Shown: positions 43,528 through 55,308, counted from the first letter of the stretch. The stretch is 64,000 nt of DNA from Mytilus trossulus (GCF_036588685.1 NC_086378.1:81175127-81239126); one strand, 5' to 3'. Numbers and translations: made by a program. Notes: generated by a model from the sequence alone, not told the origin.

Positions 43528-46500
43528 CTAGAAGAAACAAAAGTTGATGCTGTAACAATGCTTTTCTTAAACAACTGGTCTAGGACGACAATTTTTATTG
43601 GACGTTCACAAATATTTTGATGGGTTCGAATTCACGTTTCACGTTCTATCAGTCCTTAACCCTTTTTTATTTCCATTGGTACTTTCGTAAATTTTTCGAG
43701 CAACTACTCGTTGTTGGCTTAAATTCTTAAATCTTTGACATTGTTTAACTTTAATACAGCAGTGGTGGTTGTTTGTTTAAATTAATAAATGCTCTATATC
43801 ACAACTTACTTTATTCATTGAGCCTTAATTAGATATCAAATCGCCACTAACTAACAATATGTTTTCCCTAATAGTTTAGATATAATTTTCCTCAGAGACT
43901 GGTAAAGTAGATTATTAATTTGGGGAAATATAACATTTTTTAATTCACACTACCGTGTACGTTGGTATTATCTTATTATTAAGATTTGTACACATTTTAG
44001 ATACATGTTAGTGATTCAAAGTGTATCAACGCAATCATACAATAGAAAAAATGGACTTAAAAGTTGGTGTTTTTTTCCCTACCAAACTAATTGAAAAAGA
44101 GACAAAAAAACAAACTAAAATAACATGAAATAATTAAGCGAATCCAAATAGATATGTAGGACTCGGAGGTGCGATGGGGACGCTGAAGTGCGATGGTCAC
44201 GCTGAAGTGCGATGGTCCACGCCGAAGTACGATGGTCCTTTTCGCTGATGTGCGATGGTTTTGTGTATGACGTTTGAATAATGTGACTTTTTCAAAATTC
44301 AACATGGATTCGAAGGCAGGAAAATAGGTTTTGTAGAATAAGGTTTCATGCTAATAAAGGAAAGTAAGGGGGAATGAAACGAACGATTCCGAACAGTTTT
44401 AAGCATTACATGTTGAGGTTAAAAACATATGTTTAAACATTTTAGGCAAAAAAGCGGTTAAAAAAGGAACTTGGTCACCAAATGGGCTAACCAGTATTCT
44501 GAATTATTTCGCAAAATTTTTGTACGACAAATACAGTATACTAATCTTAATTTATCTTTACGTAATCGGCACATGATTTTATATGGGCAAATCTATAAAA
44601 AAAGTTCATATAATGTTGTTTTATTCCCGAGATAAATTTAGTTTTGAAAGAACACAATCGCTCTAGTCTTATTTGTTTATGGTTTCAGTGTTGATGGTCT
44701 ACAACATGTTAGACATTAATTAACCTGACTAAACCCTATTTGTACTTCCCAATTGATTATCCTCAAATTTATTTTTCGTAAAATAATTGACAAGCCTCTC
44801 TATTAGTGAAGCATAGATTTACTTGGCGGTATTTTACTTCGTGGATACTGTTTCGTCATCAGGTATGTATGAATTGATGAAGAATTATTGTGAACAATTA
44901 CTAAGTTTTATCATAATATTTAAGTAAATCAGTGGCGGATCCAGAAATTTCCACAAGCGGGGGCCCGCTGACTGCTTAAGAGGGGGTCCGCTCCAGTCAT
45001 GCTTCAGTGATTCCCTATATAAGCCACAGAAAAGGAGGATCGGGTCCCCTGCCCCCCTTAATTCGCCTCTGTAAATGATATTGACACTTCTAAGTACTAT
45101 TATAAAAACCTACACGCTAAATCTTTTTTTTTTAATTTTTAACTTGAAAACCTTATTCTTTACTCTTGCGTGCTAAAAGGAGAATTGGAAAATTAGATTA
45201 AAACAAAAATAAAAGTCCTTGGTATGATCTAAACAGATATTAAACCATCTTCCAAATTAGAGGCTAGCAGCTTATTTTGTCAAATCTTAATGGTGTTATT
45301 TTAATGAAACAGCTCATACATTTTGCTTTTGAACACATTCTTAGGTTGGCCATCGCACTACAGCGTAACCACCATCGCACTTCAGCGTAAATATCAACAA
45401 GTTAACGTCACAATGTCACCATCGCACTTCAGCGTAGACCATCGCACTTCAGCGTGACCATCGCGGTTCAGAGTACCATCGCGGTTCCGAGTCCTACAGA
45501 TATAACATAACATTGTTTCTTGATGGATTGCTTATGGTGAAAACAACTATATGTTGAAGTGAGGGAATAGACATATGTGAAGACAAAAATGACAGACTAA
45601 AATATGATAACCTTCTAATTTTGCTTAAAGTGACGGAATTGGCATACGATTATATGTTATCTCGACACTTTATTTCTTAACGAATACAGACTAGATTTTT
45701 TTTCACTCACTTTGTTAATAGTAGTGTTAAATATTAATATAAGACTATGTTGACCTATTTTTCGAGTGGTGTATTTGTAAAAGCTGCCAGTGTACAAACC
45801 AATATCAAGAAAATTGTATCTTCGAATCTCATAGACGAAGGTGAGAAATTAATTTCCCATATTAGATGAAATTTAATTTCTGCAACTTAATTGAAAAGGA
45901 TGTTTGTTTGTTTTTAAGGAATGTGTGTCCTAATTGCATCCCCCTCCTCAACTTTTGGACTACTAACACAAAGTCTTGTTCGATCACCGTTCCATGGAGA
46001 ACATTTCAGGGACTGAATTTTCGGCTCTCCCTTAACATCATTTGCGAAAATGGTCGTGAGAAACGATGACAGTCCGCTAGAAAGCGACGGTAAATTGTTG
46101 ACCCGTGTTAAGAGAGAGTCATATGTCTTGCACGTAAAAGACACCCTTGTAGATTTTGATAAAAAAAAAAGCAGACTAATGCCGCACCTTTAATGTGGAA
46201 AGATATTGATAAATTAAGGCAACAGTAGTATACCGCTGTTCAAAACTCATAAATCCATGGACAAAAAACAAATTCGGAGTAACAAACTAAAACTGAGGGA
46301 AACGCATTAAATATAAGAGGAGAACAACGACACAACATTAAAATGTAGCACACACATAAACGGACCAAGCATTAGACAAAATCCTATGAGAATAACAAAT
46401 ATAACATCAAAACAAATACATGAATTTGGGATAGATAAGTAACTTGACACGTCTTATAGTAACGTGAATTTACACTAAAAAATAAGAAAAAACAAACGAC

Positions 46501-49500
46501 ACAACGGAAACACTACGTTAAAATTTAACACACAAAGGAAACGAACTATAATTTAACAATGGTCATATTCCTGACTTGGTACAGGACATTTTTGAAGGAA
46601 AAAAAAGTGGGTTGAACCTGGTTTTGTGTAATAAAAGTAAACTTCAGTTATGTATAATATAACTTTGTTAATAAAAGTTGCAATAACGTGCTTCCTTATC
46701 CACTATAAATAGATATGTTTGAAATACTTGTAATTGCTTTATTCCAGTATTATTGTTAAATGATAGTTTTTGAAAATCTGGTCATTATCGTCATATATAA
46801 ACTGTCCACAAGACATTGGTACTGACTAAGAAAACAATAATAACTAAGCCATAGGCGATGTCATTATCTTTGTCGAAGTCGATACCACTGTCCTACGGCC
46901 AGTCCATGTATCACAATAATGACTGGTTCTTCAATATTAATCATGTTTATTTCATTGAGGAACCATGCTTTTAAAAATTCTCACAAACTTGAATTGTTCT
47001 AAGTAAACTCCGGTTATTGTACGATTTCTATAGAAAAAAGTAAAGACCAGTCATAGTGATAACCATTAGTCACTGCCATCATTTAAGAAAAATTTATAAG
47101 TACAAAATATGGTTATAATTTTATAATTAATTAAACACAATTGCGTTTTATTAAAGGGACACAACTCTTATCACAGAAACAACATCCCACTGGTCATTGT
47201 AAAAGAACTTATGAATGTCATGTGGCACCTTGTTATTCACTAAGATAAGCTTATTCTTATCTTATATGAAATAATATTGATAACTAGTTGAATCTTTACT
47301 TTTAACGGTTAAATTGTGTTTGTTGCTTGAATGAACTTGATTGAGCCAACAATTTCTGTCAAGGGTTAGATTTGGACGAAAAGAACTGTCTTAATCCGTT
47401 ATTTTTCATGTTGCGGTGATCAACATTGTGAGGCATATAACATGTATTTCCTCTCTCTATACCAGTATGGCAACTAAACAGTTTTTATCAGACTTGGGAC
47501 ACCCGTGATTCAGTCGCCCAATTGTATCACGAATACCAAAATGTCGTACGATGCTCGCAGAACATTGATTGTCTGTCTTACGATAATGGTACCTAAGTTC
47601 TTCGTCAAGCAACATATGTTCGATTTATATAGAAGAATACAATTCGGCGGGAATTAATGTTTGAAAAAAACATACAGACTGCCGTTAAAAAACAGATGGC
47701 TATTCCACCAGAACGATTACGTTTGGTCCTGGTGAATAGGCGCCTTGCCGGACTCCAACAAGAGCATGGTCCAATTATCGTTGATTAGAAACCGTGAACT
47801 GTATAGTGACATTGTAAGTTTTTCTTTTCGGGGCATCCTAGTTTAAATTCGATGAACAGTTATATTTAAATATAAATTAAAAGAGTACGAAAAACGTCGT
47901 TTACTCGGACCAAACTTATGAATAATGACACTGAACAATATTGAAAGCAAAGACAAATGGAATATAGCGGGCCTTCTTAATATACTAGTAGTTCAGGGTC
48001 AAACGCACGAGTGAACATCGACTGTTGTGCGACAGTCGTAGGACAGTTTCATGACAGTCATACGATAGTGGCACGACAGCGACACGATAGTGAAACGCGC
48101 TCCCCACGACATAAAAACCTGACAAATAACCCCGAGCAACTCACGATTATCGTACGCCTGTTGCACGACTGTCGAACGACTGACTTGCGACAAACCCACT
48201 ACAGTACAATTACAATTCTTTATTATCTGTCGTCTACCCTTCGTGGAACCATCGTGGGCATGTCGTTGCTAAGATGACCACTCGAAATACTTTCTGACAT
48301 TTTGCACGACAATGCCATGACAACTATTCTCGAGATCTTCCACGACAAAAAATCGTACGATCTGTTGTTACCGGGGCTTAAGTAACATTCAGCTGAACAT
48401 TTGACCTTATTTTAAAGACTGGTGTTGATCGATATAAAACCGTTTTCCGACACCAATGTAAAATTAGAAAATACCTGTGTAAGCTAATTCAGTTCCATTT
48501 CCAGGACAGGTTTTTCGTCCCCATCTAGTGTAAATTGCGCCTAAAATAAATAAAAATTACAATTTGTTAGCCTGAAATTATTAATCAGGATTCCTTTTGA
48601 GTTGAAGGCATCATTAACGCATAACAAACACATTCCAAACTTTATTGCATTAGTTTCTTTTCATTCCAGACGTTTCGTTTGAAAACTAATGAAAAATAAA
48701 AGTCATTGTTTTTCGAAATTAAATATTTTTAATGTTTTCTTTTTTCATGTCAACCTTTATTTCAACTGAGACAACTTTCTTATTCTTTTAAGTTTTGTCT
48801 TCTTGATGAGCATATTCAGTCGGCCTATTCGTATGGCGAGTTCGTTTAATTGGAGTGACGTCTAAGATTTAGATTCAAGTACAAATTACTTAAAACTTAA
48901 AAGAAAAAAAATATGACAAAAATTTAGTGTCGTACCACCATAAAATAAACGAGAATAACTTAAATCGTTTGCCGACACAAAGACCCGTTGAGCGAACAAA
49001 TCTTAATTCCAAATAATATCATCTTTATTAACCTGACAAAACGTATATAATGTATGCACATTGATTTATATTTACGAATGAAAATCTTTTTTGAAATACA
49101 GAGATTTCTTTCGTTCAAATCAGATGGGTTTTTACGTACTAGAGTGACTCTAGCAAATTGAAATATATATTTACCATAAGAGTGTGACAATGGAAACACA
49201 CTACAATAAGTAACAAAAAGTAAAAACACAAAAATACTAAACTCCGAGAAAAATTCAAAAAGGAAAATCAAAAATCAAAAGGCAAAATCAAAAGTCCAAA
49301 CACATCAAACGAATGGATAACGACTGTCATATTCCTGACTTGGTACAGGCATTTTCTAATGTAGAAAATGATGGATTGAACCTGGTTTTATAGCTAGCTA
49401 AACCTCTCACTTGTTTGACAGTCGTATCAAATTCCGTTACATTGTCAACGATGCATGAACAAAACAAACATACTCATAGAGTAAAAATGTCAAAAACAAT

Positions 49501-52500
49501 AGGATATAAAAAAAAATCATCCCTTGTATCGTAAATTTAGGTATCTAGCTTCTGGTTTATGGATAAAGATATCAAGATCCAGAAAAGGATAGTGTTTATT
49601 ATGGCTTTATTTGAAATCAGTTCAGCAAGCTGCATCTCTTTAGTGTAAAAACTGTAGTCGTCATTATAGAGAGCCAGTATAAATTTATACATTTTTGTAT
49701 CAGATGTTGTTTCAATAGGTCTTTACTAATTATAGTCATTCGTTGTAACTCGTTACAATTCAAAAACAAGTCGGGCAGTTTGTGGTTCACAATTAATTAG
49801 CATTGAAATTCTGATAACTTCTTTAATCTTAAAATCTTATAAACAAAACAAAATTTATAAACAATGCACCAAGACCAACAGGAACAAAAACAAAAACACA
49901 GAACAACGTTTTGAATTGAAAATAAAATAGGTAAAAACTAACAAAATAGAATCGAAGAAACAAAGTTAGGAAAATAAACATACTAAAATATTTCATTTAC
50001 TACTTTTTAAAATTTGTAACTACTATATGTACAGCTATGTGTATTATTAACAAATATCAAAAATACATACGGGAAAAACAATAAAATAAATTATTAATTT
50101 CACATTCTTTTTAATAATTTTGAATCTTCTTCAAAGTTTATTCTTGAGGCCACTATATAGAATTTAAAGGAGTACTAGCTATGAGTTATGTAACAAATCT
50201 AAAGTATGATTTTGTCAATCATTAATGAAAGTGAAATAGTGAAATAATTGTTCGCTTTGAGCAGCCAGTATGGTTCAATTTTGTCAAAATAAGCTAAAAA
50301 ACATTGATGATGATTTTTTCACTCGCAAGTGAAATGTTCGACCACATTGAAACCGTATTCATGTGAACTTCAATGTAACCATTTAGCTAGACATGGATAA
50401 CGCAAGATTGTGCATATAAAATTATTCAAAGGAACAGAATGTCAACATTTAAATTGAAACAAAAGTAAATCATTTATTGACTGATTCGATCCTCAAAACA
50501 AAATTCTGCTACAGGTTAAAACGATGATCAACATATAGTTTTAATCTATAATATGAAATTAAACATACCATTAAAAATCTAATTGCACAAGTTGCTTAAT
50601 CTATTCATATCTATATTTATGTTTTTTGTATCGCTTATAATTTGAAATTAAGGATACAACTGATACTAGAAGGACTGTTTCATACCTTGATCTTTTCCTC
50701 AATATTGACACAGATGGACGACTTCACACGAAAATCTATGATAAACGGGACGATTTCAACTTCGCAATTATAAATTTCTTATTTCTCAGCAGTAACATAC
50801 CCTCTGCCCCTTCGTATGGTGTTAACATATCTCAATTGATATGTTTTTTCTCGTGCTTGTTCACACTATACGGACTTAATATACAGTAGTGTGCTCCTTA
50901 CGCAGAAACTGCTCCAACAAAGTTAGAAGGAGGACAAATTAAAAATGACACTCCGTAAATTTTACGGACACCATCACATACGATGTGTCTCTGTCCAAAC
51001 TAACTAAGGCCATTTTTACCACGTGTTAGATTGTAGTTTGTCATTGCGTTGTCTGATCTTTTAATAACCGAATATGACTTATTCACGATAGTGACTGTTT
51101 TGCTGAGTGTGAATTCGCATTGCTATAAAACGTGTCACGGTACTTTTCAATCCCAAATTGATGTATTTAGTTGTGATATTATATTTGTTATTCTCATTTT
51201 TCAACTGTCTTAACGTCTTTTCTGTTTTATTCGTATGTTATGGTAAAGATAATTAATCACCCCCTTCATTTCATACATGTCCAAGACTAAATAAGATCGA
51301 ATGAAGATATTATGAAAATATATACTGTCGATATCGTCGATATCGAAAATTTCTGAATTAAAAAATGTTTGAACAAACAAGACTTCGATATCGTTTATAT
51401 CGACAACAGCGATACGATATCGATTCGTTATCGACATAGAAAATGTTTAAACCTCTTCCCGATGATATATGATATATGGATATACTTAAAAGGAGAAAAA
51501 AACAATCTGAAAAGAAGTGTTAACAACCCAGTACTATCTAAAAAGAAGGGCATATAAAGGCAACAGTAGTATACCGATGTTTAAAACTCAAAAATCGATA
51601 GACAAAAACAAATCCGGGTCATAAACCAAAACCGAGGGGAACGCATTAAATACGAGAAAATGACGACAAAACATTAAAATGTAACACACACAGAAACGAA
51701 CTAAGCATTGGACAAAATCAGATGCGAATAACAAATATAACATCAAAACTAAATACATGAATTTGGGATAGAAAAGTACCGTGACACGTCTTATAATAAT
51801 GTGAATTCACACTCAAATATAAGGGGTAACAAATGACACAAAAGAAACAAAACGTTAAAATGTAACACCCACAGAAACGAACTATAATTTAACAATGACT
51901 ATATTCCTGACTTGGTACAGCGCATTTTTGAAAGGAAAAAAATGGTGGGTTGAACCTGGTTTTGTGGAATGCCAAACCTTCCTCTTTTATGGCAATGTGA
52001 AATATAACATTAAACTGACAACACTACATTACATGACAACAATACAAATTAATAAGGAAACACAATTGACAAAGAAACACACGAATAATAGCTAACAAAA
52101 GGTTTATATTTAATACCCTAGAAGTGCATTTTGTCCACACAAGACTTACTGGTGACGCCCAGATACAAAAGTTTGATACCTTTTGTTAGCTATTATTCGT
52201 ATGTTTCTCTGTCCTATATGTTCTCCCCTTTATTTGTACTGTAGTCATGTCATGGAATGTTGTCATTTTGATGTTATTGTGTATTTTCTAGTATATTCAA
52301 CAATTCCATTAAAGCGGGAGGTTTAGCATGCACAAAACCAGGTTCAACCCACTATTTTTTCTTAAAATGTCCTGTACCAAGTCCAGAAAATGACCATTAT
52401 TTTATTATAGTTCGTTTCTGTGTGTGTTACATTTTAATGGTGTGTGTCTGTTTTGTCGTTGTTCTCCTCTTATATTTGATGCGTTTCCCTTAGTTTTAAA

Positions 52501-53018
52501 TTGTAACCCGGATTTTTTTCTCAATCGATTTATGAGTTTCGAGCAGCGGTATACTACTGTTGCCTTTATTTATATGCCATGGAAGGTGTGTGGGTATCAA
52601 CTTGATAGTTATTAAGATGGCGTCTAGACTAAAATAACCACGATACGAACCTACAAATAATCGAGCTCATGACCTGTGAACTGTTTATTTAATAGTTTTG
52701 AAAAATGTTTTACATAATCATAATTCAAATATAAGAATTTTAGTCAAATCGGTGAACACGAATTTGACATATAGTGCCCCTTGAGAATATTCTGATAAAT
52801 AACATTTTATGAAATTAGTGAAATATCTTCTGATATACTAAACAGTAAAAAGACAAAATACCTTTTTGCATCCTCGTAATCATCTGTCTTTCAAGATTTT
52901 GAAGTTTTAGCTCCATTTGACGAAACTTTGCGTATAGCCCATCATTGTCATTTAGTAGAATTCGTTTATGGTCTTCACCAAAAACTACAGCAAAAATAAA
53001 CAATGCATAGTGCAACAT
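43052..53018 (-). CDS. Short-chain collagen C4-like secreted protein, three exons
   Basis: CDS = complement of exons 52862-53018, 48475-48540 and 43052-43527. Exon 1 starts at ATG 53018 and codes a hydrophobic signal peptide (MLHYALFIFAVVFG) followed by an amphipathic, probably coiled-coil stretch (LYAKFRQMELKLQNLERQM). Exon 2 gives the family motif YTRWGRKTCPGNGTELAYT, and exon 3 the Cys-containing globular domain (YICLPKDPN, YGAEYED, CAVCYTPHQ, CYGGWKPEYFGKLAG, ending MTCVVCSK). All junctions are GT-AG, phase 1, and join without a stop to give about 232 residues. The family is widespread in molluscs and other marine invertebrates and named after a sponge collagen, but no Gly-X-Y repeat is present here. 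Predicted to be secreted and oligomeric; function unknown. Confidence 0.85.
43560..44155. other. Intron 2 of the collagen C4-like gene, unique part
   Basis: No independent feature recognised before the inverted-repeat element. Confidence 0.4.
44156..45497. mobile_element. 1.34-kb inverted-repeat DNA element with subterminal GCGATGG repeats
   Basis: GTAGGACTCGGA at the left matches TCCGAGTCCTAC at the right. AGATAT flanks both ends (44150-44155 and 45498-45503), a 6-bp target duplication. Each end carries several copies of CGCTGAAGTGCGATGGT, in opposite orientation at the two ends (44165-44265 and 45350-45485). No transposase is encoded. It lies in intron 2 of the collagen C4-like gene and itself contains a smaller insertion at 44930-45071. 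Confidence 0.82.
44930..45071. mobile_element. 142-bp MITE nested in the previous element
   Basis: CAGTGGCGGATCCAG at the left and CGCCTCTG at the right are hAT-like inverted ends (CAGWGGCG). TAAAT flanks both sides (44925-44929 and 45072-45076). It is GC-rich compared with its surroundings. Confidence 0.65.
45504..46196. other. Intron 2 continued, nothing recognised
   Basis: No gene or repeat family was identified. Confidence 0.35.
46197..46640 (+). repeat. Single-arm copy of the GGCAACAGTAGTATACC repeat
   Basis: Begins AAGGCAACAGTAGTATACCG and contains ACACAACATTAAAATGTA, CTATAATTTAACAATGG, CTGACTTGGTACAGGAC and GTTGAACCTGGTTTTGTG in the order seen at 51558-51970. Only one arm is present. 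Confidence 0.75.
46641..48000. other. Intron 2 continued, nothing recognised
   Basis: AT-rich sequence without a supported feature. Confidence 0.35.
48005..48360. repeat. Degenerate ACGACAGTCGTACGA-type motif cluster
   Basis: Many partial copies of CGACAGTCG, CATACGATAGTG, GCACGACTGTCG and ATCGTACGA occur in both orientations over about 350 bp. The open frames here come from this pattern and are not genes. It lies just 3' of exon 2 on the gene strand. Confidence 0.5.
48475..48540 (-). CDS. Exon 2 (66 bp) of the collagen C4-like gene
   Basis: Flanked by TTTATTTTAG acceptor and GTATTT donor. It encodes the TRWGRKTCPGNGTEL block diagnostic of the family. Length is a multiple of three, so skipping it would keep the frame. 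Confidence 0.85.
48541..49304. other. Intron 1 of the collagen C4-like gene
   Basis: No additional feature recognised. A 103-codon minus-strand frame (48960-49271) is AT-rich and unsupported. Confidence 0.4.
49305..49400 (+). repeat. Fold-back family fragment
   Basis: TATTCCTGACTTGGTACAGG and GGATTGAACCTGGTTTTAT match the inner arm of 51552-52585. Confidence 0.6.
49401..50664. other. Intron 1 continued, nothing recognised
   Basis: AT-rich sequence; no gene supported. Confidence 0.35.
50665..50990 (+). repeat. Decayed Penelope-like RT fragment
   Basis: Encodes, with a frameshift and stops, YLDLFLNIDTDGRLHTKIYD, DKRDDFNF and TLRKFYGHHH, matching the C-terminal third of the RT at 36714-38189. 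It lies antisense in intron 1 of the collagen C4-like gene. Confidence 0.7.
51320..51435. repeat. Cluster of CGATATCG palindromes
   Basis: TCGATATCGTCGATATCGAA, TTCGATATCGTTTATATCGAC and ACGATATCGATTCGTTATCG occur within 115 bp. The self-complementary words form alternative hairpins. Confidence 0.6.
51552..52585. mobile_element. Fold-back element with arms of about 400-540 bp
   Basis: Left arm starts AAGGCAACAGTAGTATACCG (about 51558) and right arm ends CGGTATACTACTGTTGCCTT (about 52567). The inner ends ACGAATAATAGCTAACAAAA and its complement face each other across about 70 bp. Arms are diverged and unequal, and no frame of interest is present. It lies in intron 1 close to exon 1. Related single arms are at 46.2 and 55.3 kb. 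Confidence 0.75.
52862..53018 (-). CDS. Exon 1 of the collagen C4-like gene
   Basis: Encodes 52 residues: signal peptide then charged heptad-like helix ending RMQK, followed by donor GTATTTTG. Phase 1 matches exon 2. Confidence 0.8.
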
Positions 53019-53974
53019 GTTTAAAATCTACAAGTTGACAGAAGTTTTATTTCCCAAAGCCTTATCTTTCGTGCTTTAAATTTTATCATCATTGTTCTAA
53101 AGTATTTCATATTTGTTGATAATTTTATTTTAAATTAAGACGGTAAATGAAAATAGAATCTGAATATTTTTTTTCAGTTTTTATAATTGATACTTTGACA
53201 TTATACACACATGTGAGTTAAAAGTTATGAATTGGTTGTGTATGAAGCGCATTTCTAGAGTATCCTTCTAAAGGAACTATCATTATCAAATATTTCTTTA
53301 TCTTTTATCCTTTCTATTGAGTATGGTGATTGGGTGTATGTCCACCCTTATAATATGCTTGCCATAGACACAATAACCTAAGCTTTTTATTCTAAATTGT
53401 CTTCGGGGAATTTTTCCGTTTGAAAATAATGCCAGCACTTTTCAAGCATTTATGATTAACCAAGCAGATGAACAAAACAAATCACTCACCAAATGTGATT
53501 GCCACATGCTATCGGTTAAACTGAAAATCCTTCAGTTCCGAGGTGAGGAATGTTGCGGATCCAGAGGAAAGTAGACTAGTTGAAGAATTTTCGACTGCTA
53601 ATGGAAATGTTGAATCAGAAAACAAACAAAAACAAAAATGTCAAGACGAAACTCATGATGTATATAAAGATTTATTTTTGACTAAACGAAAAGAATACGT
53701 ATCAATGTTTCAGAAATAGGATATTCCTTTAAAAATGAGAATTAACTTTCAGGAACAGGTTATTCCTGTCAAGAAGTATCATCCAACATTTATGTTTGAA
53801 ATAAAAAAAAAAAATGCATTGATAATGAAACAGCCAAATTGGTATCATCAATAGGTTACACAGGGTAATTGTATGGCTTGTAAATAATTAAGAGAGGTTT
53901 ATTTTGACCTTTAAGGAATGAACAAGAATGCGCTCTGTTTTCTTAAAAAGAAATTTTGATACCAGTGATGATAA
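53019..53974. other. Upstream region of the collagen C4-like gene
   Basis: Expected to contain its promoter. No TATA box or defined element could be singled out. Confidence 0.35.
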
Positions 53975-54145
53975 ATTATATATAAGAAGGTGAAGTATGA
54001 GTGCCAATGAGACAATTCTCATCCAAATCACTATAACCTGACAGTCTGAAAAAAAAGTATAACACCGAAACGTATTCGAGCGTCACTGATGAGTCTTTTG
54101 TAGACGAAATGCACGTCTGGCGTAAACACAAAATTCACTATGTTA
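53975..54145 (+). repeat. SINE-like repeat carrying a hammerhead motif
   Basis: GAGTGCCAATGAGACAATTC precedes the ribozyme-like core CTGATGAG...CGAAA. Related pieces occur at 7.3, 33.6, 41.7 and 55.7 kb. Confidence 0.55.
54086..54124 (+). ncRNA. Hammerhead-ribozyme-like motif (type I-like, short stem III)
   Basis: CTGATGA (54086-54092), stem II GTCT/AGAC with loop TTTGT, and conserved GAAA (54106-54109) are all present. A 4-bp stem III (ATGC with GCGT, one wobble) has a 7-base loop and leads to a UA cleavage position after 54124. Pairing for stem I is poor in the immediate flanks, so activity as a monomer is doubtful. Hammerheads with very short stem III are known from Penelope-like elements and animal retrozymes, where dimers are active. 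Confidence 0.55.
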
Positions 54146-55308
54146 TTCATTTCATGTCAAAGTAGTCAATGTCAAATTTCTTCAAAACCAACATAACTTT
54201 CCTCCATCATTATCACAAACGAGTTTCATTTATTTTGGGGATAAAATCTTAGTTGGTGCCCATGTTAAAAGGTGTTATAGATATGCCAGATAAAGAAACA
54301 GTTTATATAATGTACATGATTGGCAATTGCAAACAAGCAGGACTATCCAGACGTTTTTTTCTGATTTTACTGATGGGAAATCTACATAATACCAAATCTT
54401 TCGCGTGATGCTATTCCCGAATTGGTGTTGTCTTTGATATGTAGTACGTCGACAGCGTAAAAGTTGGAACAAAAAAGAAACATCGATAGGCTGGCTGGCC
54501 CCAGAAAAAAATATACAGGACATGGTGGACCGTCAAGGTTACGAGAAACTTGTCTTCGACGTGATGAAAACAAAACTTTTTTATAGTAAAAACAGAAAGC
54601 AAAATTACTGTCACTATTGAAGAGAATGTTCTCCAGAATAAAGCAGTCGATGTTGACTAGATTGTACCCTTCCCTTCACTCACAAGGAGGCTGGCACACG
54701 TTTGTTTTTGTATATCTATCATACAGTAATTATAGATGACAGAATGATTATATTACTATAATAGACACTGATACTGGTGTGATTGTCGTTGGGATTTATG
54801 TACCGTGATGTATCTATATTTGGTGAAAAAAAAGAACATTCAGAATTTAACAAAACAGATTTTAAAGAAATTAACTCAAATATGAAGTTTTATAAATATT
54901 TCATGAAGATTGATAGAACCCTGGGCTTGAAATATGATGACTCAGCATAGATTCATAGTTCTTCAGTATGCATAGTTTACCTAATGTCCTGAATGTAAAA
55001 TAATTCATAATATTTGCATACATGTAAGTTATATTATTAAGAAGTTCTTATATTTACTCTTTGCAGTCATTGAAACTCATAGATCCTTCCTGAATATTAT
55101 CTATGGGTGTTTTGTGTCCTGTCGATAACCCAAAAGTAAGCTGTAACACCTAAATATGCCTTTTTTTGTCACCATGGCATGAAAAATACAAAAATATCTC
55201 AACAAAACTTACAATAGTGTGTTCTATCTTAAATATGTACTTAATATTCCAAATTGCTAGAAACAGCAGAATAATTTAGGAAATTTGCGACCCCAGGGGA
55301 AATAAATG
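54146..55308. other. Intergenic, nothing recognised
   Basis: Several overlapping short minus-strand frames at 54.27-54.61 kb look fortuitous. No gene is called. Confidence 0.35.

Noticed and set aside
43528-43558. Extension of the collagen C4-like last exon to an upstream Met (hydrophobic MLQHQLLFLLG)
   Set aside because: It resembles a signal peptide by chance, but a polypyrimidine-AG acceptor lies at 43528 and the phase-matched exons 1 and 2 supply the real N-terminus.
54275-54614. Three overlapping minus-strand frames
   Set aside because: Mutually overlapping frames of similar length without homology or splice signals.
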